From NCBI RefSeq assembly GCF_001025195.1, contig NZ_AP012325.1, positions 372,001 to 436,000 on the forward strand: a DNA stretch of 64,000 bases. The letters run 5' to 3'. The translations under genes and the position numbers were made by a program. This DNA is from Bifidobacterium catenulatum DSM 16992 = JCM 1194 = LMG 11043 (lineage in GTDB: Bacteria; Actinomycetota; Actinomycetes; Actinomycetales; Bifidobacteriaceae). Of the stretch, positions 1-9,545 are shown piece by piece. Position 1 is the stretch's first letter. Every line of letters begins with the position of its first letter. Under the pieces are notes generated by a model. The model saw only the letters and a program-made list of their open reading frames with translations. It made no database searches and was not told where the DNA came from.

Positions 1-1863
1 GAGCGCATCACCTACTGCGGAGCCGAAGGCGAAGCACGGCCGGTTATCAAAGGCTCGGAATGCGTGCAGGGCTGGACGGAATTGGCCGATCATCCGCATG
101 TGTGGACGGTGATGCTTGATAATACGATGTTCGGGGATTTCAATCCATTCGCGACCCCGATTTTCGGCGACTGGCTGGAAATGCCTAAGTTCGGCAAGGA
201 TCCGGACAAACATCTTGGCGATGTGTATCTCAACGGTGTTTCCTTCTTCGAATCGACGACGTTGGAAGGCGTATACGATCCGCAGCCGCGTGATACGGAT
301 GAGGATTTCGTGTTGAAGATTCCCTGCCCCGTGCCGGATGTGGACCGTACACGTTATGTATGGCATGCCGAAGTGGACGAAAATGCCGGCACCACAACGA
401 TCTGGGCGAATTTCCAAGGTGCCGATCCGAATGAGGAACTGGTGGAGGTCAGTGTTCGTCGCACATGCTTCTTCCCTTCCCACAACCATGTCAACTACAT
501 CACCGTGCGTGGCTTTGAAATGGCGCAGGCCACTGGAGATTGGGCGCCGCCTACCTCGCAGCAGTGGGGCATGATCGGCCCGAACTGGTCGTATGGCTGG
601 ATCATCGAAGACAACGTGCTGCATGACGCCAAATTCTCCGCGGTGTCATTGGGCAAGGAAATCTCATCCGGCGACAACGAGTGGGCGAAAACCGAGCGCA
701 AGACCGGTTACCAGTACCAGTTGGAGGCCGTGTTCAAGGCCCGTCGCATCGGCTGGGAAAAGGGGCTGATCGGCGGTCATATCGTACGCAACAACGACAT
801 CTATGAGTGCGGACAGAATGCCATCGTCGGACATATGGGCAGCGCATTCTGCCGTATCGAGCATAACCATGTCCATCACATTGCGTTGAAGCGTGAATTC
901 TTCGGATGGGAGGTCGCTGGCATCAAATTCCATGCCGCATTGGATACGGTCATTGCCAACAACAACATCCACGACTGCTCGCTGGGCATGTGGATGGATT
1001 GGCAGACGCAGGGCACGCGCATCACGCGCAATGTGTTCCACGATAACGTCCGTGACCTCATGATTGAAGTGAGTCATGGGCCGTATCTGGTGGACAATAA
1101 CGTTTTCGCCTCGCCGGTGATGTTCCAGAACTGGTCGCAAGGTGGTGCCTTCGTCAACAATCTGATTTGCGGCGGCATTGAACCGCATACCGTCCCCGAC
1201 CGTTCCACGCCGTATCACTATCCGCACACCACCGAGGTGGCCGGGTGCGCTGTGGTATCCGGCGGCGATGAGCGTTGGCTGAACAATATGTTCGCGCCGC
1301 AACCGGTGAAACCGACCGTCGGTGAATATGGTTTGTCCGCCTACAGCGATTGCCCGATGTCGATGCATGAATACTTGGAACGCCAGCGGGCCATGTGGGC
1401 AGATCCTTCGCAGGGTGGTGGCGAGCGCAATCCTCTGCAGTCTCTATACGCGGGCGGCAACATCTATCTGTCCGGCGCACAGGGGCTGAACAAGCAGGAA
1501 GGTGCGGCCGACGATTCGGAACGCATGCAGGAGGACGCCCCGTTCTTCGGCGGCACCGCCTCCACGAGCGTTGCGTGTGATGAGCCCATGCCGGTGACAT
1601 TGGTCGAAGAACCCGATGGACTGTACCTGCAGTGCACTGTGCCACAGGCCGTCACCGATACCAGAATGCAGGTCGTCACCAGCGATATGCTCGGCGTGCC
1701 TCGCATCGTGGAGGAACGCTATGAACAGCCCGATGGCAGTGACTATGTGCTGGACACCGACTTGCTGGGACAAGCCTTGACGACAACGGAACGCAAGGCC
1801 GGGGCGTTGAATGGTCTTGTCTCCGGAGAGAATCACATCCGAATCTGGGAATGGAACAACTGA
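1..1863 (+). CDS. GH120-type beta-xylosidase (5' end outside window)
   Basis: The reading frame is open at base 1, so the N-terminus is missing; a GTG at 64 is internal. The product is predicted to remove xylose from the non-reducing end of xylo-oligosaccharides in the cytoplasm. The protein is rich in short Asn/His strand repeats (NNDIYECG, NNIHDCS, RNVFHDN) typical of a right-handed parallel beta-helix. An Asp (codon 997, in MWMDWQ) and a Glu (codon 1066, in LMIEVS) lie 23 residues apart, the spacing I recall for the Asp382/Glu405 catalytic pair of the founding GH120 enzyme. No signal peptide can be judged. The next gene starts 1 nt after the stop. A generic beta-helix glycosidase is the alternative, but the catalytic spacing and the Rex neighbour favour GH120. 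Confidence 0.85.
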   Translation, partial: ERITYCGAEGEARPVIKGSECVQGWTELADHPHVWTVMLDNTMFGDFNPFATPIFGDWLEMPKFGKDPDKHLGDVYLNGVSFFESTTLEGVYDPQPRDTDEDFVLKIPCPVPDVDRTRYVWHAEVDENAGTTTIWANFQGADPNEELVEVSVRRTCFFPSHNHVNYITVRGFEMAQATGDWAPPTSQQWGMIGPNWSYGWIIEDNVLHDAKFSAVSLGKEISSGDNEWAKTERKTGYQYQLEAVFKARRIGWEKGLIGGHIVRNNDIYECGQNAIVGHMGSAFCRIEHNHVHHIALKREFFGWEVAGIKFHAALDTVIANNNIHDCSLGMWMDWQTQGTRITRNVFHDNVRDLMIEVSHGPYLVDNNVFASPVMFQNWSQGGAFVNNLICGGIEPHTVPDRSTPYHYPHTTEVAGCAVVSGGDERWLNNMFAPQPVKPTVGEYGLSAYSDCPMSMHEYLERQRAMWADPSQGGGERNPLQSLYAGGNIYLSGAQGLNKQEGAADDSERMQEDAPFFGGTASTSVACDEPMPVTLVEEPDGLYLQCTVPQAVTDTRMQVVTSDMLGVPRIVEERYEQPDGSDYVLDTDLLGQALTTTERKAGALNGLVSGENHIRIWEWNN

Positions 1864-1864
1864 T

Positions 1865-3004
1865 ATGACAAATGCAACCGATACCAACAAGACATTGGGC
1901 GAGTCCATGTTCGCACAGTGCGGATATGCCCAGGACGCCATCGATAAGCGCGTGTCACAGGTCTGGCATGAAATTTTCGAAGGTCCGAACAAATTCTATT
2001 GGGAGAACGACGAAGGTCTTGCCTATGTGATGGACACCGGCAACAACGATGTACGTACCGAGGGTATGAGCTATGCGATGATGATCGCCCTGCAATACGA
2101 CCGTAAGGACGTATTCGACAAGCTGTGGGGCTGGGTAATGCGTCACATGTACATGAAGGACGGTCATCATGCGCATTATTTCGCATGGTCGGTCGCGACG
2201 GACGGTACGCCGAACTCGAATGGTCCTGCACCTGACGGCGAGGAATATTTCGCGATGGACCTGTTCCTCGCCTCCCGTCGCTGGGGTGATGGCGAGGATA
2301 TCTACGAATATTCCGCATGGGGACGCGAGATCTTGAGATATTGCGTCCATAAGGGCGAACGCTACGACGGCGAGCCCATGTGGAATCCCGACAACAAGCT
2401 CATCAAGTTCATTCCGGAAACCGAGTGGAGCGATCCGTCCTACCATCTGCCGCACTTCTATGAAGTATTCGCCGAAGAGGCTGACGAAGAAGACCGTCCA
2501 TTTTGGCATGAGGCAGCCGCCGCAAGCCGTCGCTATCTGCAGGCGGCCTGCGACGAGCAGACCGGCATGAACGCTGAATACGCGGATTATGACGGAAAGC
2601 CGCATGTCGACGAGTCCAATCATTGGCATTTCTATTCCGACGCCTACCGTACCGCGGCGAATATCGGACTGGATGTAGCCTGGAACGGTCCGCAGGAAGT
2701 GCTGTGCGACCGCGTCGCCGCGCTGCAGCGATTCTTCCTGACCCACGACCGTACTAGCGTCTACGCCATCGACGGCACCGCCGTGGACGAGGTCGTGCTT
2801 CATCCGGTCGGATTCCTGGCCGCGACCGCGCAAGGCGCACTTGCGGCGGTGCATTCGGCCCAGCCCGACGCGGAACATAATGCCCGTGAATGGGTGCGCA
2901 TGCTGTGGAATACGCCGATGCGAACCGGAACGCGTCGCTACTATGACAACTTCCTCTATGCTTTCGCCATGCTGGCGTTGAGCGGAAAGTATCGGTATGA
3001 ATGA
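1865..3004 (+). CDS. rexA: GH8 reducing-end xylose-releasing exo-oligoxylanase (Rex)
   Basis: Predicted to release xylose from the reducing end of xylo-oligosaccharides, complementing the non-reducing-end xylosidases on both sides. The product is 379 aa with no signal peptide, so cytoplasmic. Glu66 (RTEGMSY) fits the GH8 general acid and Asp259 (FYSDAYR) the general base. Their 193-residue spacing equals the Glu70/Asp263 spacing recalled for the Bacillus Rex enzyme. A Leu-His-Pro at about 312-314 resembles the loop that closes the distal aglycone subsites in Rex enzymes and makes them exo-acting. The ATG is 1 nt after the upstream stop, and the stop overlaps the next ATG, so translation is probably coupled. 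Confidence 0.9.
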   Translation: MTNATDTNKTLGESMFAQCGYAQDAIDKRVSQVWHEIFEGPNKFYWENDEGLAYVMDTGNNDVRTEGMSYAMMIALQYDRKDVFDKLWGWVMRHMYMKDGHHAHYFAWSVATDGTPNSNGPAPDGEEYFAMDLFLASRRWGDGEDIYEYSAWGREILRYCVHKGERYDGEPMWNPDNKLIKFIPETEWSDPSYHLPHFYEVFAEEADEEDRPFWHEAAAASRRYLQAACDEQTGMNAEYADYDGKPHVDESNHWHFYSDAYRTAANIGLDVAWNGPQEVLCDRVAALQRFFLTHDRTSVYAIDGTAVDEVVLHPVGFLAATAQGALAAVHSAQPDAEHNAREWVRMLWNTPMRTGTRRYYDNFLYAFAMLALSGKYRYE

Positions 3005-4590
3005 TGATTACCTCAACTAATCCTATGGTCTACACGGATTTTCCTGATCCAGACATCATCCGGGTCGGGGGCGTGTATTACATGGCCACTACGACTATGC
3101 ATTTCACACCCGGGTGCGATATTCTGCGCAGCTATGACCTAGTGCATTGGGAATTCATTGCGCACGCATTGAATATCGTGGCGGATACCCCTGAAGAACG
3201 TTTGGAATGTGAAGGTGCCAACGCCTACGGTCGAGGCATGTGGGCGCCGTCACTGCGTTACCATCGGGGCACCTGGTATGTGTTGTTCGCCGCCAACGAT
3301 ACGCATACCAGCTATCTGCTGACGGCGGACGATCCATGCGGCCCATGGCGAAAGCGTGAGCTTGACGGCTTCTATTACGACAGCGGACTGTTCTTTGACG
3401 ACGATGATCGAGCCTATGTCGTACATGGGCAGTCGACATTGCGCATCACGGAGTTGAATCCTGAATTAAGCGGGCCGATGCCGGGTGGGCTCGACCGGGT
3501 CATCGTGCAGGACGATCCGCAGGCTGACCTTGGTTATGAGGGCAGTCACCTGTACAAGCATGATGGACGCTATTACGTCTTCACCTGTCACTTCCCGCAA
3601 GGCAAGGGCAAAACAGAAGCCTGCTTGATGGCCGAATCCTTGGATGGCGCTTTCGAAGTGCGTGAAATTATCGAAGACGACCTGTCCTTCCACGGTTACG
3701 GAGTCGCGCAAGGCGGTATGGTGGACACTCCGGACGGCGACTGGTATGCATTCATGATGCAGGACCGCGGCGGTGTGGGACGCGTGCCGATACTAATGCC
3801 GATGCGGTTCGGCGAGGACGGATTCCCCGTCGTCGGCGAGAACGGCAAAGTGCCGCAGTCGGTCAGCGTGCCGGCTGCAAGCTGTGCCGAACCTGTCACG
3901 CCCATCAACGGCAGCGAATTCATAGCCCGGTATAACGCCGAAGGCGGAGTCGATGCCAACTGTCTGCAGCCATACTGGCAGTTCAATCACATCTCACATA
4001 ACGAATACTGGTCACTGACGGAACGTCCGGGAGCATTCCGCCTGCATTCCGGACGCATCAGCTCGAATCTCAATCATGCATGGAACACGCTGACGCAGCG
4101 CACGATGGGGCCTGTGACGGTGGCCGAAGTCACCGTCGACGCGTCGACATTGCATGATGGCGACTTCGCCGGATTGGCGGCGTTCCAAGGATGCTATTCC
4201 TACATCGCGCTTACGCGAAGGAACGGCCGCACGATGCTGACCGTCCAATACAAGCCGGCGAATGACGATTCCATCTTCTCCGATAATGATTGGGACAGTC
4301 CAGCCGTAACGGATGCGGAAATCATGGCGGATGCGGATTGCATGCGCCTGCGCGCGGTATATGATTTCACCGATTGCAAGGATGAAGTGACGTTCTTCTA
4401 CCGCGATGCGGATACGCCGGAATCCGAATGGTGTCCATTGGGGACAGCGCACCGGATGGTCTTCAAAATGGATCATTTCACAGGTTGCCGTATCGGATTG
4501 TTCCTGTATTCGACAAAAGAGACCGGTGGAATCGCCGATTTTTACGACTTTGCGTATTCGACGCCGGATACGAAGGAAAGAGAGCAATGA
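3001..4590 (+). CDS. GH43 beta-xylosidase / alpha-L-arabinofuranosidase
   Basis: 529 aa without a signal peptide, predicted to hydrolyse xylosyl or arabinosyl ends of imported xylo-oligosaccharides. The N-terminal five-bladed propeller carries the usual GH43 triad: Asp16 in FPDPDI as base, Asp127 in YYDSGLF as pKa modulator and Glu180 in YEGSHLYK as acid. Residues from about 320 to the end look like the beta-sandwich found after the propeller in many GH43 xylosidases. The ATG overlaps the stop of the GH8 gene and the TGA overlaps the esterase ATG. The sequence does not tell xylosidase from arabinofuranosidase activity; the operon favours xylosidase. Confidence 0.88.
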   Translation: MMITSTNPMVYTDFPDPDIIRVGGVYYMATTTMHFTPGCDILRSYDLVHWEFIAHALNIVADTPEERLECEGANAYGRGMWAPSLRYHRGTWYVLFAANDTHTSYLLTADDPCGPWRKRELDGFYYDSGLFFDDDDRAYVVHGQSTLRITELNPELSGPMPGGLDRVIVQDDPQADLGYEGSHLYKHDGRYYVFTCHFPQGKGKTEACLMAESLDGAFEVREIIEDDLSFHGYGVAQGGMVDTPDGDWYAFMMQDRGGVGRVPILMPMRFGEDGFPVVGENGKVPQSVSVPAASCAEPVTPINGSEFIARYNAEGGVDANCLQPYWQFNHISHNEYWSLTERPGAFRLHSGRISSNLNHAWNTLTQRTMGPVTVAEVTVDASTLHDGDFAGLAAFQGCYSYIALTRRNGRTMLTVQYKPANDDSIFSDNDWDSPAVTDAEIMADADCMRLRAVYDFTDCKDEVTFFYRDADTPESEWCPLGTAHRMVFKMDHFTGCRIGLFLYSTKETGGIADFYDFAYSTPDTKEREQ

Positions 4591-6038
4591 AGCGACAGGT
4601 CATAGTGTCGCAAGGAACTGTCGAAGGCTTGGCGGCTGAAGATCAGGGCATCACCGTGTTCCGAGGGGTCCCGTTCGCCCAGCCTCCCGTCGGCGGTCTG
4701 CGCTGGCGTGCGCCGCAGCCGGCCCTGCCATGGGATGGTGTGCTGCAAGCCTTCGATTTCGGGCCTACCGCGATGCAGCCGACGCCGGGTGCCTCCGATG
4801 ATTTCTATGATCGTGAATGGGGCACTGATCCGGCCGTGCCGATGAGCGAGGATTGCCTCTACCTGAATATTTGGACTCCGGCATTACGCGGATATGGCGC
4901 GGATAGCATGGTAGCCTCCGAAAAGCTGCCAGTCATGGTCTGGATCTACGGCGGAGCCTATCAATGTGGCGGCACATTTGAAAAGGAATTCGACGGCACA
5001 CATCTCGCCGCGAACGGCGTCGTTGTGGTCAGTGTGGCCTATCGCCTGAATGCATTTGGGTTTATGACGCACCCTTTGCTTCATGAGGAGGCCGTAGAAC
5101 GCGGCGACGGCGAACCATATGCGAATTTCGGATTCCTGGATCAGCGTGCCGGAATCCAATGGGTGAAGGAAAACATCGCAAAGTTCGGCGGAGATCCGGA
5201 AAACATCACGGTTTTCGGCCAATCGGCCGGTGCCGCCAGCGTCTTGGCCCAGATCTGCTCGCCGATGAATCATGGCCTGTTTCAGAAAGCCATCATGCAA
5301 TCCGGCGCAGGCTTAGGGTATTTCAATGCGCGGCAGGACACGCTGGAGCATGCGCAGGCCAACGGAATCCGTCTGTTCGAAGCATTGGGTGTCTCCACGC
5401 TGGAGCAGGCCCGTGCAATCCCGGCCCGAACGGTATTGGAAGCCGCCGAGTCCCTGCCTGTTCCACCGGACAGTGGACGTGAAGATGACTGGTCGATGAT
5501 CGTCAATTGGGTGCCATGCGTGGACGGCCTGTTCCTTCCCGATCAGGAGGAGCGTATCGTCGAGGGCTGCAAGGCCAACAACGTTGACATGCTGGTCGGC
5601 AACACGACCAATGAGTTCATCGCTTCGACTGAAGATGGGAAGCCTGTGCATGTCGGCCAGCTCGGCAATCTCACGCTGATCCGCAAATGGACCGCAAGCG
5701 GTGGGACCGCGCCATACTACTATCATTTCGATGTCGCTATGCCGGGGGATGATGCCGGAGCCTTCCACTCGTCCGATCTGTGGTTCTCCTTTGGAAGCCT
5801 TGCGAAATGCTGGCGTCCGTTCGTTGGATGGCATTACGATCTGGCAAGGCGAATGGGGCTGTACTGGACCAATTTCGCAGCCAATGGCGATCCCAACGGA
5901 ACGGACCGTGACGGAACGCCGCTTCCTGTATGGGATCCTTGCATCGGTGAGGAATGCCCCGCCATGCATTTGTGCCAAGAACCGGGCATGCGGACGGATT
6001 GGCTTACCGAAACGGATCGAAAAGCATTCGGCCTGTGA
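4587..6038 (+). CDS. Type-B carboxylesterase (alpha/beta hydrolase)
   Basis: 483 aa carboxylesterase/lipase family protein. The nucleophile elbow is FGQSAGAAS with Ser213; an oxyanion-hole segment precedes it (IYGGAYQCGG) and the family motif SEDCLYLNIW is present. HSSDLWFSFG late in the chain fits the catalytic-His region. No signal peptide is visible. The gene is translationally coupled (ATGA) to the GH43 gene and is the last of the operon, so it probably removes acyl decorations (acetyl or phenolic) from xylo-oligosaccharides. That substrate is inferred from context only. I start at ATG 4587 because a longer in-frame extension would run through the end of the GH43 gene. Confidence 0.85.
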   Translation: MKRQVIVSQGTVEGLAAEDQGITVFRGVPFAQPPVGGLRWRAPQPALPWDGVLQAFDFGPTAMQPTPGASDDFYDREWGTDPAVPMSEDCLYLNIWTPALRGYGADSMVASEKLPVMVWIYGGAYQCGGTFEKEFDGTHLAANGVVVVSVAYRLNAFGFMTHPLLHEEAVERGDGEPYANFGFLDQRAGIQWVKENIAKFGGDPENITVFGQSAGAASVLAQICSPMNHGLFQKAIMQSGAGLGYFNARQDTLEHAQANGIRLFEALGVSTLEQARAIPARTVLEAAESLPVPPDSGREDDWSMIVNWVPCVDGLFLPDQEERIVEGCKANNVDMLVGNTTNEFIASTEDGKPVHVGQLGNLTLIRKWTASGGTAPYYYHFDVAMPGDDAGAFHSSDLWFSFGSLAKCWRPFVGWHYDLARRMGLYWTNFAANGDPNGTDRDGTPLPVWDPCIGEECPAMHLCQEPGMRTDWLTETDRKAFGL

Positions 6039-6073
6039 CGGCATGCCGTTGATATATAAATACTGATATGTAA

Positions 6074-6103
6074 ACAGGGACGGTCTTTATGGATCGTCCC
6101 TGT
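6074..6103 (+). terminator. Hairpin after the xylo-oligosaccharide operon
   Basis: A 12-bp stem (ACAGGGACGGTC with GATCGTCCCTGT, one G-U pair) with a 6-nt loop lies 35 nt after the esterase stop. There is no T-run behind it, so it may act as a weak or factor-assisted terminator or as a 3' stabiliser. Confidence 0.6.
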
Positions 6104-6366
6104 CGCATAATGGTTTGCCGTTGCGCGTGCAGGAGGATTTCGAGACTGATTATCCGACTTTTCACCGTTTCCGTCGTCTGGTTCGTCGGTGGCATCTCGC
6201 GGAGGCTCGGGCCGTTAAAGACCCTGTTCGGCGTCGTGCGGATATCACGTAGTCGGTAGGAGCCTTGCCGTTTATCTGCTGTTTGAGCATGTCGGTCATG
6301 GCGTCGCCCATGTGTATCGTCGCGTTGGATGCCTTGAAATCGTTGGTATTCCACCGTTTTGGCATG
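6104..6366. other. Intergenic stretch, no supported gene
   Basis: Open frames exist on both strands. On the plus strand an Arg-rich frame ends at a TAG near 6255; on the minus strand a 67-codon frame spans 6162-6365. Neither has a convincing ribosome-binding site or a family I recognise. Their Arg-rich, truncated look could fit decayed mobile-element genes, but that is a guess. Confidence 0.3.
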
Positions 6367-6398
6367 AAAAAAGGGCTTCCGGATTTCTCCGAAAACCC
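6367..6398 (-). terminator. Intrinsic terminator of tRNA-Ser(GCT)
   Basis: Read on the minus strand, an 11-bp stem (GGGTTTTCGGA with TCCGGAAGCCC, G-U pairs included) with a GAAA loop is followed directly by six T. It lies just downstream of the tRNA 3' end. Confidence 0.85.
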
Positions 6399-6404
6399 TC
6401 AAGG

Positions 6405-6492
6405 CGGAGTCAGAGGGATTCGAACCCTCGAGCCGCTAAAAACGACTAACACCTTAGCAGGGTGCCCCTATCGGCCACTCAGGCATGACTCC
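6405..6492 (-). tRNA. tRNA-Ser (anticodon GCT)
   Basis: Class II tRNA with a long variable arm. Acceptor GGAGTCA pairs with TGACTCC, the T-arm reads GGTTCGAATCC, and the anticodon loop CTGCTAA gives GCT, reading AGC/AGU. The 3' CCA is not fully encoded. Confidence 0.95.
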
Positions 6493-6680
6493 ACTGTTTT
6501 ACCGTTTTCACGGCGCAACAGCATGCAACTATACCATCCATTTGCGGGCAAAACACCATATCTCGAAAAAAAGATGAAAGAACGTTGAAATATCGGGAAA
6601 AATCCGTGCTGTATGCATGTGCGTGCCTTATGAAATCGCAACTGTCGACACGCCGTTTTCATAAGATAAACTGCGATATT

Positions 6681-6694
6681 CGAACATTTGTTTC
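6681..6694 (+). promoter_or_regulatory. Candidate LexA (SOS) box of dinB
   Basis: CGAACATTTGTTTC matches the Gram-positive/actinobacterial SOS consensus CGAAC-N4-GTTCG except at the end of the right half. It sits 34 nt before the dinB start, where LexA would block transcription. Confidence 0.55.
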
Positions 6695-6727
6695 AAAGGA
6701 ACGTGAAAAAACAGCTATCATGGAATC

Positions 6728-8032
6728 ATGAGTACCGCACCGAGAATCGCAGCAGCCAAACGTGACTGGGGCCATGACGAGGCTGGGTGCACGGTGCTGC
6801 ATATCGACATGGATGCTTTCTATGCGTCTTTGGAAGTGGCCCGGCACCCGGAATACCGCGGCAGGCCGGTGATCATCGGCGTGGGCAATCGTTCGGTGGT
6901 GTCCGCGGCCAGCTACGAGGCACGGCAATACGGCATCAACTCGGCCATGGCAAGTTCCAGGGCGCAAAAGCTATGCCCGAACGGCATTTTCCTTCCGGTC
7001 GACATGAGTTACTATCGCGCGATGTCGCATCGCATTTTCAAGGAAGTGCTCAGTCGGATTACCGGCCGCATCGAACAGGTATCGGTTGACGAATGCTATA
7101 TGGACGTTTCCGGAGCATTGCTGCGGTGGGGCAGTCCCAGTGCCATTGGAGCGTGGATACGTGAACAGGTGGCCTTGCGCTACAACATCACCTGTTCCGT
7201 CGGCATCGCGGCGAACAAGCTGGTCGCCAAAATGGCATCCACCAATGCCAAGCCCAACGGCATGTTGATGATTCCCGTGGCGCGGCATGCGCAATTCGTG
7301 CAGATGATGCCATTGCGTGGCATTCCCGGCATCGGACCTTCTCTGGAAAAGCGTCTGAACGCGTGGGGCATCGACTCGGTCGCCGACCTTGCACGCATGA
7401 GTCTCGAATCTCTGGAGCGGGCCACCGGATCTGCTATCTCCGCACACGGCCTGTATCAGGCGTCCCGAGGCCTGGACGATAGGCCCGTCGTGCCATACAC
7501 GCAGGAAAAATCGATTGGTGCGGAACGCACCTTCGAAGCAGACACACAAGACATGCGACAGGTGTGTTCTATGCTTCGCTGGTGTTGCGATGACGTGGCT
7601 ACGTCGTTGCGTAAGCGTGGTTTCCTCGCACGCAAGGTCATGGTCAAACTCCGATTTCCGGACTTGAGTTATGCGACGAAAGGGCGCACGCTGGACTGCC
7701 CTACGGACGCGGCGAGCGTGCTTTACCCGCAATGCGTAGACCTGCTGCTCGCCATGATGGGCATGGTTCCGGAGTCCGTGCATGCCATTTCCCTTGCTCG
7801 ACCCGTGCGTTTGGCGGGAATGAGCACCAGTGGACTTGTGCTTGCCGAAGAGACTGCGATCCAGCCCTCACTGGATGATCTGCTGGAAGAAAACGAAGCC
7901 GAACGGCATGCGGCGGTTCAGGCAAAACCTGCGCAAATGCAGACCCACGCAAAACGTTTGCGTGGTGCGGAAGCGGCACTGGATGCGGTGCGTCAAAAAT
8001 ACGGCAACGACATCGCCAGTTTCGGAGTGTAG
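6728..8032 (+). CDS. dinB: DNA polymerase IV (Y-family translesion polymerase)
   Basis: 434 aa error-prone polymerase that bypasses lesions. Catalytic carboxylates are visible: Asp27 in HIDMDAFYASLE and Asp121-Glu122 in SVDECYMD. The fingers segment YEARQYGINSAM and a helix-hairpin-helix region (GIPGIGPSLEKRL) follow, and the little-finger domain spans about residues 250-365. The C-terminal tail after about 385 is charged and not conserved; no clear clamp-binding motif is seen. The ATG at 6728 is preceded by a candidate SOS box, so damage induction is likely. Confidence 0.95.
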   Translation: MSTAPRIAAAKRDWGHDEAGCTVLHIDMDAFYASLEVARHPEYRGRPVIIGVGNRSVVSAASYEARQYGINSAMASSRAQKLCPNGIFLPVDMSYYRAMSHRIFKEVLSRITGRIEQVSVDECYMDVSGALLRWGSPSAIGAWIREQVALRYNITCSVGIAANKLVAKMASTNAKPNGMLMIPVARHAQFVQMMPLRGIPGIGPSLEKRLNAWGIDSVADLARMSLESLERATGSAISAHGLYQASRGLDDRPVVPYTQEKSIGAERTFEADTQDMRQVCSMLRWCCDDVATSLRKRGFLARKVMVKLRFPDLSYATKGRTLDCPTDAASVLYPQCVDLLLAMMGMVPESVHAISLARPVRLAGMSTSGLVLAEETAIQPSLDDLLEENEAERHAAVQAKPAQMQTHAKRLRGAEAALDAVRQKYGNDIASFGV

Positions 8033-8099
8033 AAACCGTGGTGCGTCCGTTATTCTTGAATTGAAGAGTTGAGAAGGTTTCAGAGGAAGGCGGGGTGCC

Positions 8100-9464
8100 A
8101 TGAAATACAGAAAAGAGGCAGTGCACGCAACCAACACGGAAGTGCTTGCAGCCGGCCGACGCAGGCTCGCGTTCGCGGCGTTGGCCGTGCTTGCCGTCGT
8201 GCTTGTTGCGGGAATATGGCTGCTGGTGCATAGCCTTCAATCAAAGCAGAGTGATGCCGATACGAAGCCGGCAACAACGGTGAGCGAGCCAAAAACGGCT
8301 GAAAAGAAACAAGTGACCGAACCTGCGGAGCATCATGGCAATTCCCCAGATTGCCCCGATACCGATTGCATCGCCATGCTTGTCAACGGTGATCTGCTGT
8401 TCCATGAGGGATTGTGGAACCAGTATGCTAGCGCCAACACCGCGGCCACCGACGGCACCGCATTTGATTTCACCGGTCTGTTCGAACCGATGCGCAAATA
8501 TATCGAAGCTTCCGACATCGCCGTATGTGAATTCGAAACACCTATCGCACAACGTGGCGGTCCATATTCCGCCTATCCGATTTTCAATATTCCTCCAGAA
8601 GTGGCCGATGCCGCGAAAAATGTGGGATATCATGCCTGCACTCATGCTTCGAATCATTCTTGGGATCAAGGTGCCGACGGCATCGCACGTTTGTGGGACA
8701 CGCTTGAACAGGACGGCATAGCGCAAACCGGTTCCTATAAAACCGAAAAGGATTCGTATGAGCCGTTGGTCATCGATTCGCCGACGGGCGGCGGCAAAAT
8801 CGGACTCGTTGCGGGAACCGTATCGTTGAATGCGCAAACGCCTGACTACGACTGGCGTGTGGATCGCCTTCGCGAATCCGGAGATCCGAACCATCAGGCC
8901 GATATAGACAAGGCCGTAGCCAAGGCGAAGGCCGCTCGAGAACAAGGTGCCGACGTGGTGGCCATGGCCATGCATTCCGTGCAGGAATACTTGGACTACG
9001 CCGATTCCTGGCAGCAGGATGAAGCGCACGAGCTAGCTGATACGGGCGCATTTGATGTGATCTATGGTGCCGGTTGCCATTGCGCGCAGCCGATCGAGAA
9101 CTATAACGGCACTTGGATCATCTACGGTTTGGGTAATGCCGTAACCGAATCGGCTAATACGGCAGACACCATTGTAAACAACCAAGGTGTGACCGCGCGC
9201 ATTCAATTCGCAGGCAAAAAAGGCGTGGCAGGCTCGTGGCGCGTCAACCGTATCGACTGGGTGCCCAGCGCCAATGTGACGCAAGGCAAATACCAATGGT
9301 GTTCGCTGGCAAGCGACCATCCGGACGGCCCCTGCTGGGATGAAACGCAAGACGCGAATGTGCGCCAACGCATCTGGGACGTGCTCTATTCCATGGGCGC
9401 CGACCAAAACGTGGTCAAGGAATGGAATATAACCGCAGAGCGGGCGAGTTCATCTGGCGAGTAG
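8100..9464 (+). CDS. CapA-family (poly-gamma-glutamate/capsule) metallophosphatase-like protein
   Basis: 454 aa. A basic N-terminus is followed by one membrane segment at about residues 22-45 and then a low-complexity Lys/Thr/Glu linker, so the bulk is predicted extracellular and membrane-anchored. The catalytic fold carries CapA motifs: NGDLLFHE, a FETPI segment, HASNHSWDQG, and a late GAGCHCAQPIE in place of the usual G(S)HPH. CapA proteins are associated with capsule or polyglutamate export, but no other capsule gene is nearby, so the role is unknown. AGGAAGG-like bases lie upstream of the ATG. Confidence 0.85.
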   Translation: MKYRKEAVHATNTEVLAAGRRRLAFAALAVLAVVLVAGIWLLVHSLQSKQSDADTKPATTVSEPKTAEKKQVTEPAEHHGNSPDCPDTDCIAMLVNGDLLFHEGLWNQYASANTAATDGTAFDFTGLFEPMRKYIEASDIAVCEFETPIAQRGGPYSAYPIFNIPPEVADAAKNVGYHACTHASNHSWDQGADGIARLWDTLEQDGIAQTGSYKTEKDSYEPLVIDSPTGGGKIGLVAGTVSLNAQTPDYDWRVDRLRESGDPNHQADIDKAVAKAKAAREQGADVVAMAMHSVQEYLDYADSWQQDEAHELADTGAFDVIYGAGCHCAQPIENYNGTWIIYGLGNAVTESANTADTIVNNQGVTARIQFAGKKGVAGSWRVNRIDWVPSANVTQGKYQWCSLASDHPDGPCWDETQDANVRQRIWDVLYSMGADQNVVKEWNITAERASSSGE

Positions 9465-9545
9465 TTTTCCATGGCACAATATGCCTCGTACCGTTGGTTG
9501 AAAACGCGGAAGAACCGCTTGAATACACAGTGTGAGGTGAAAGAC

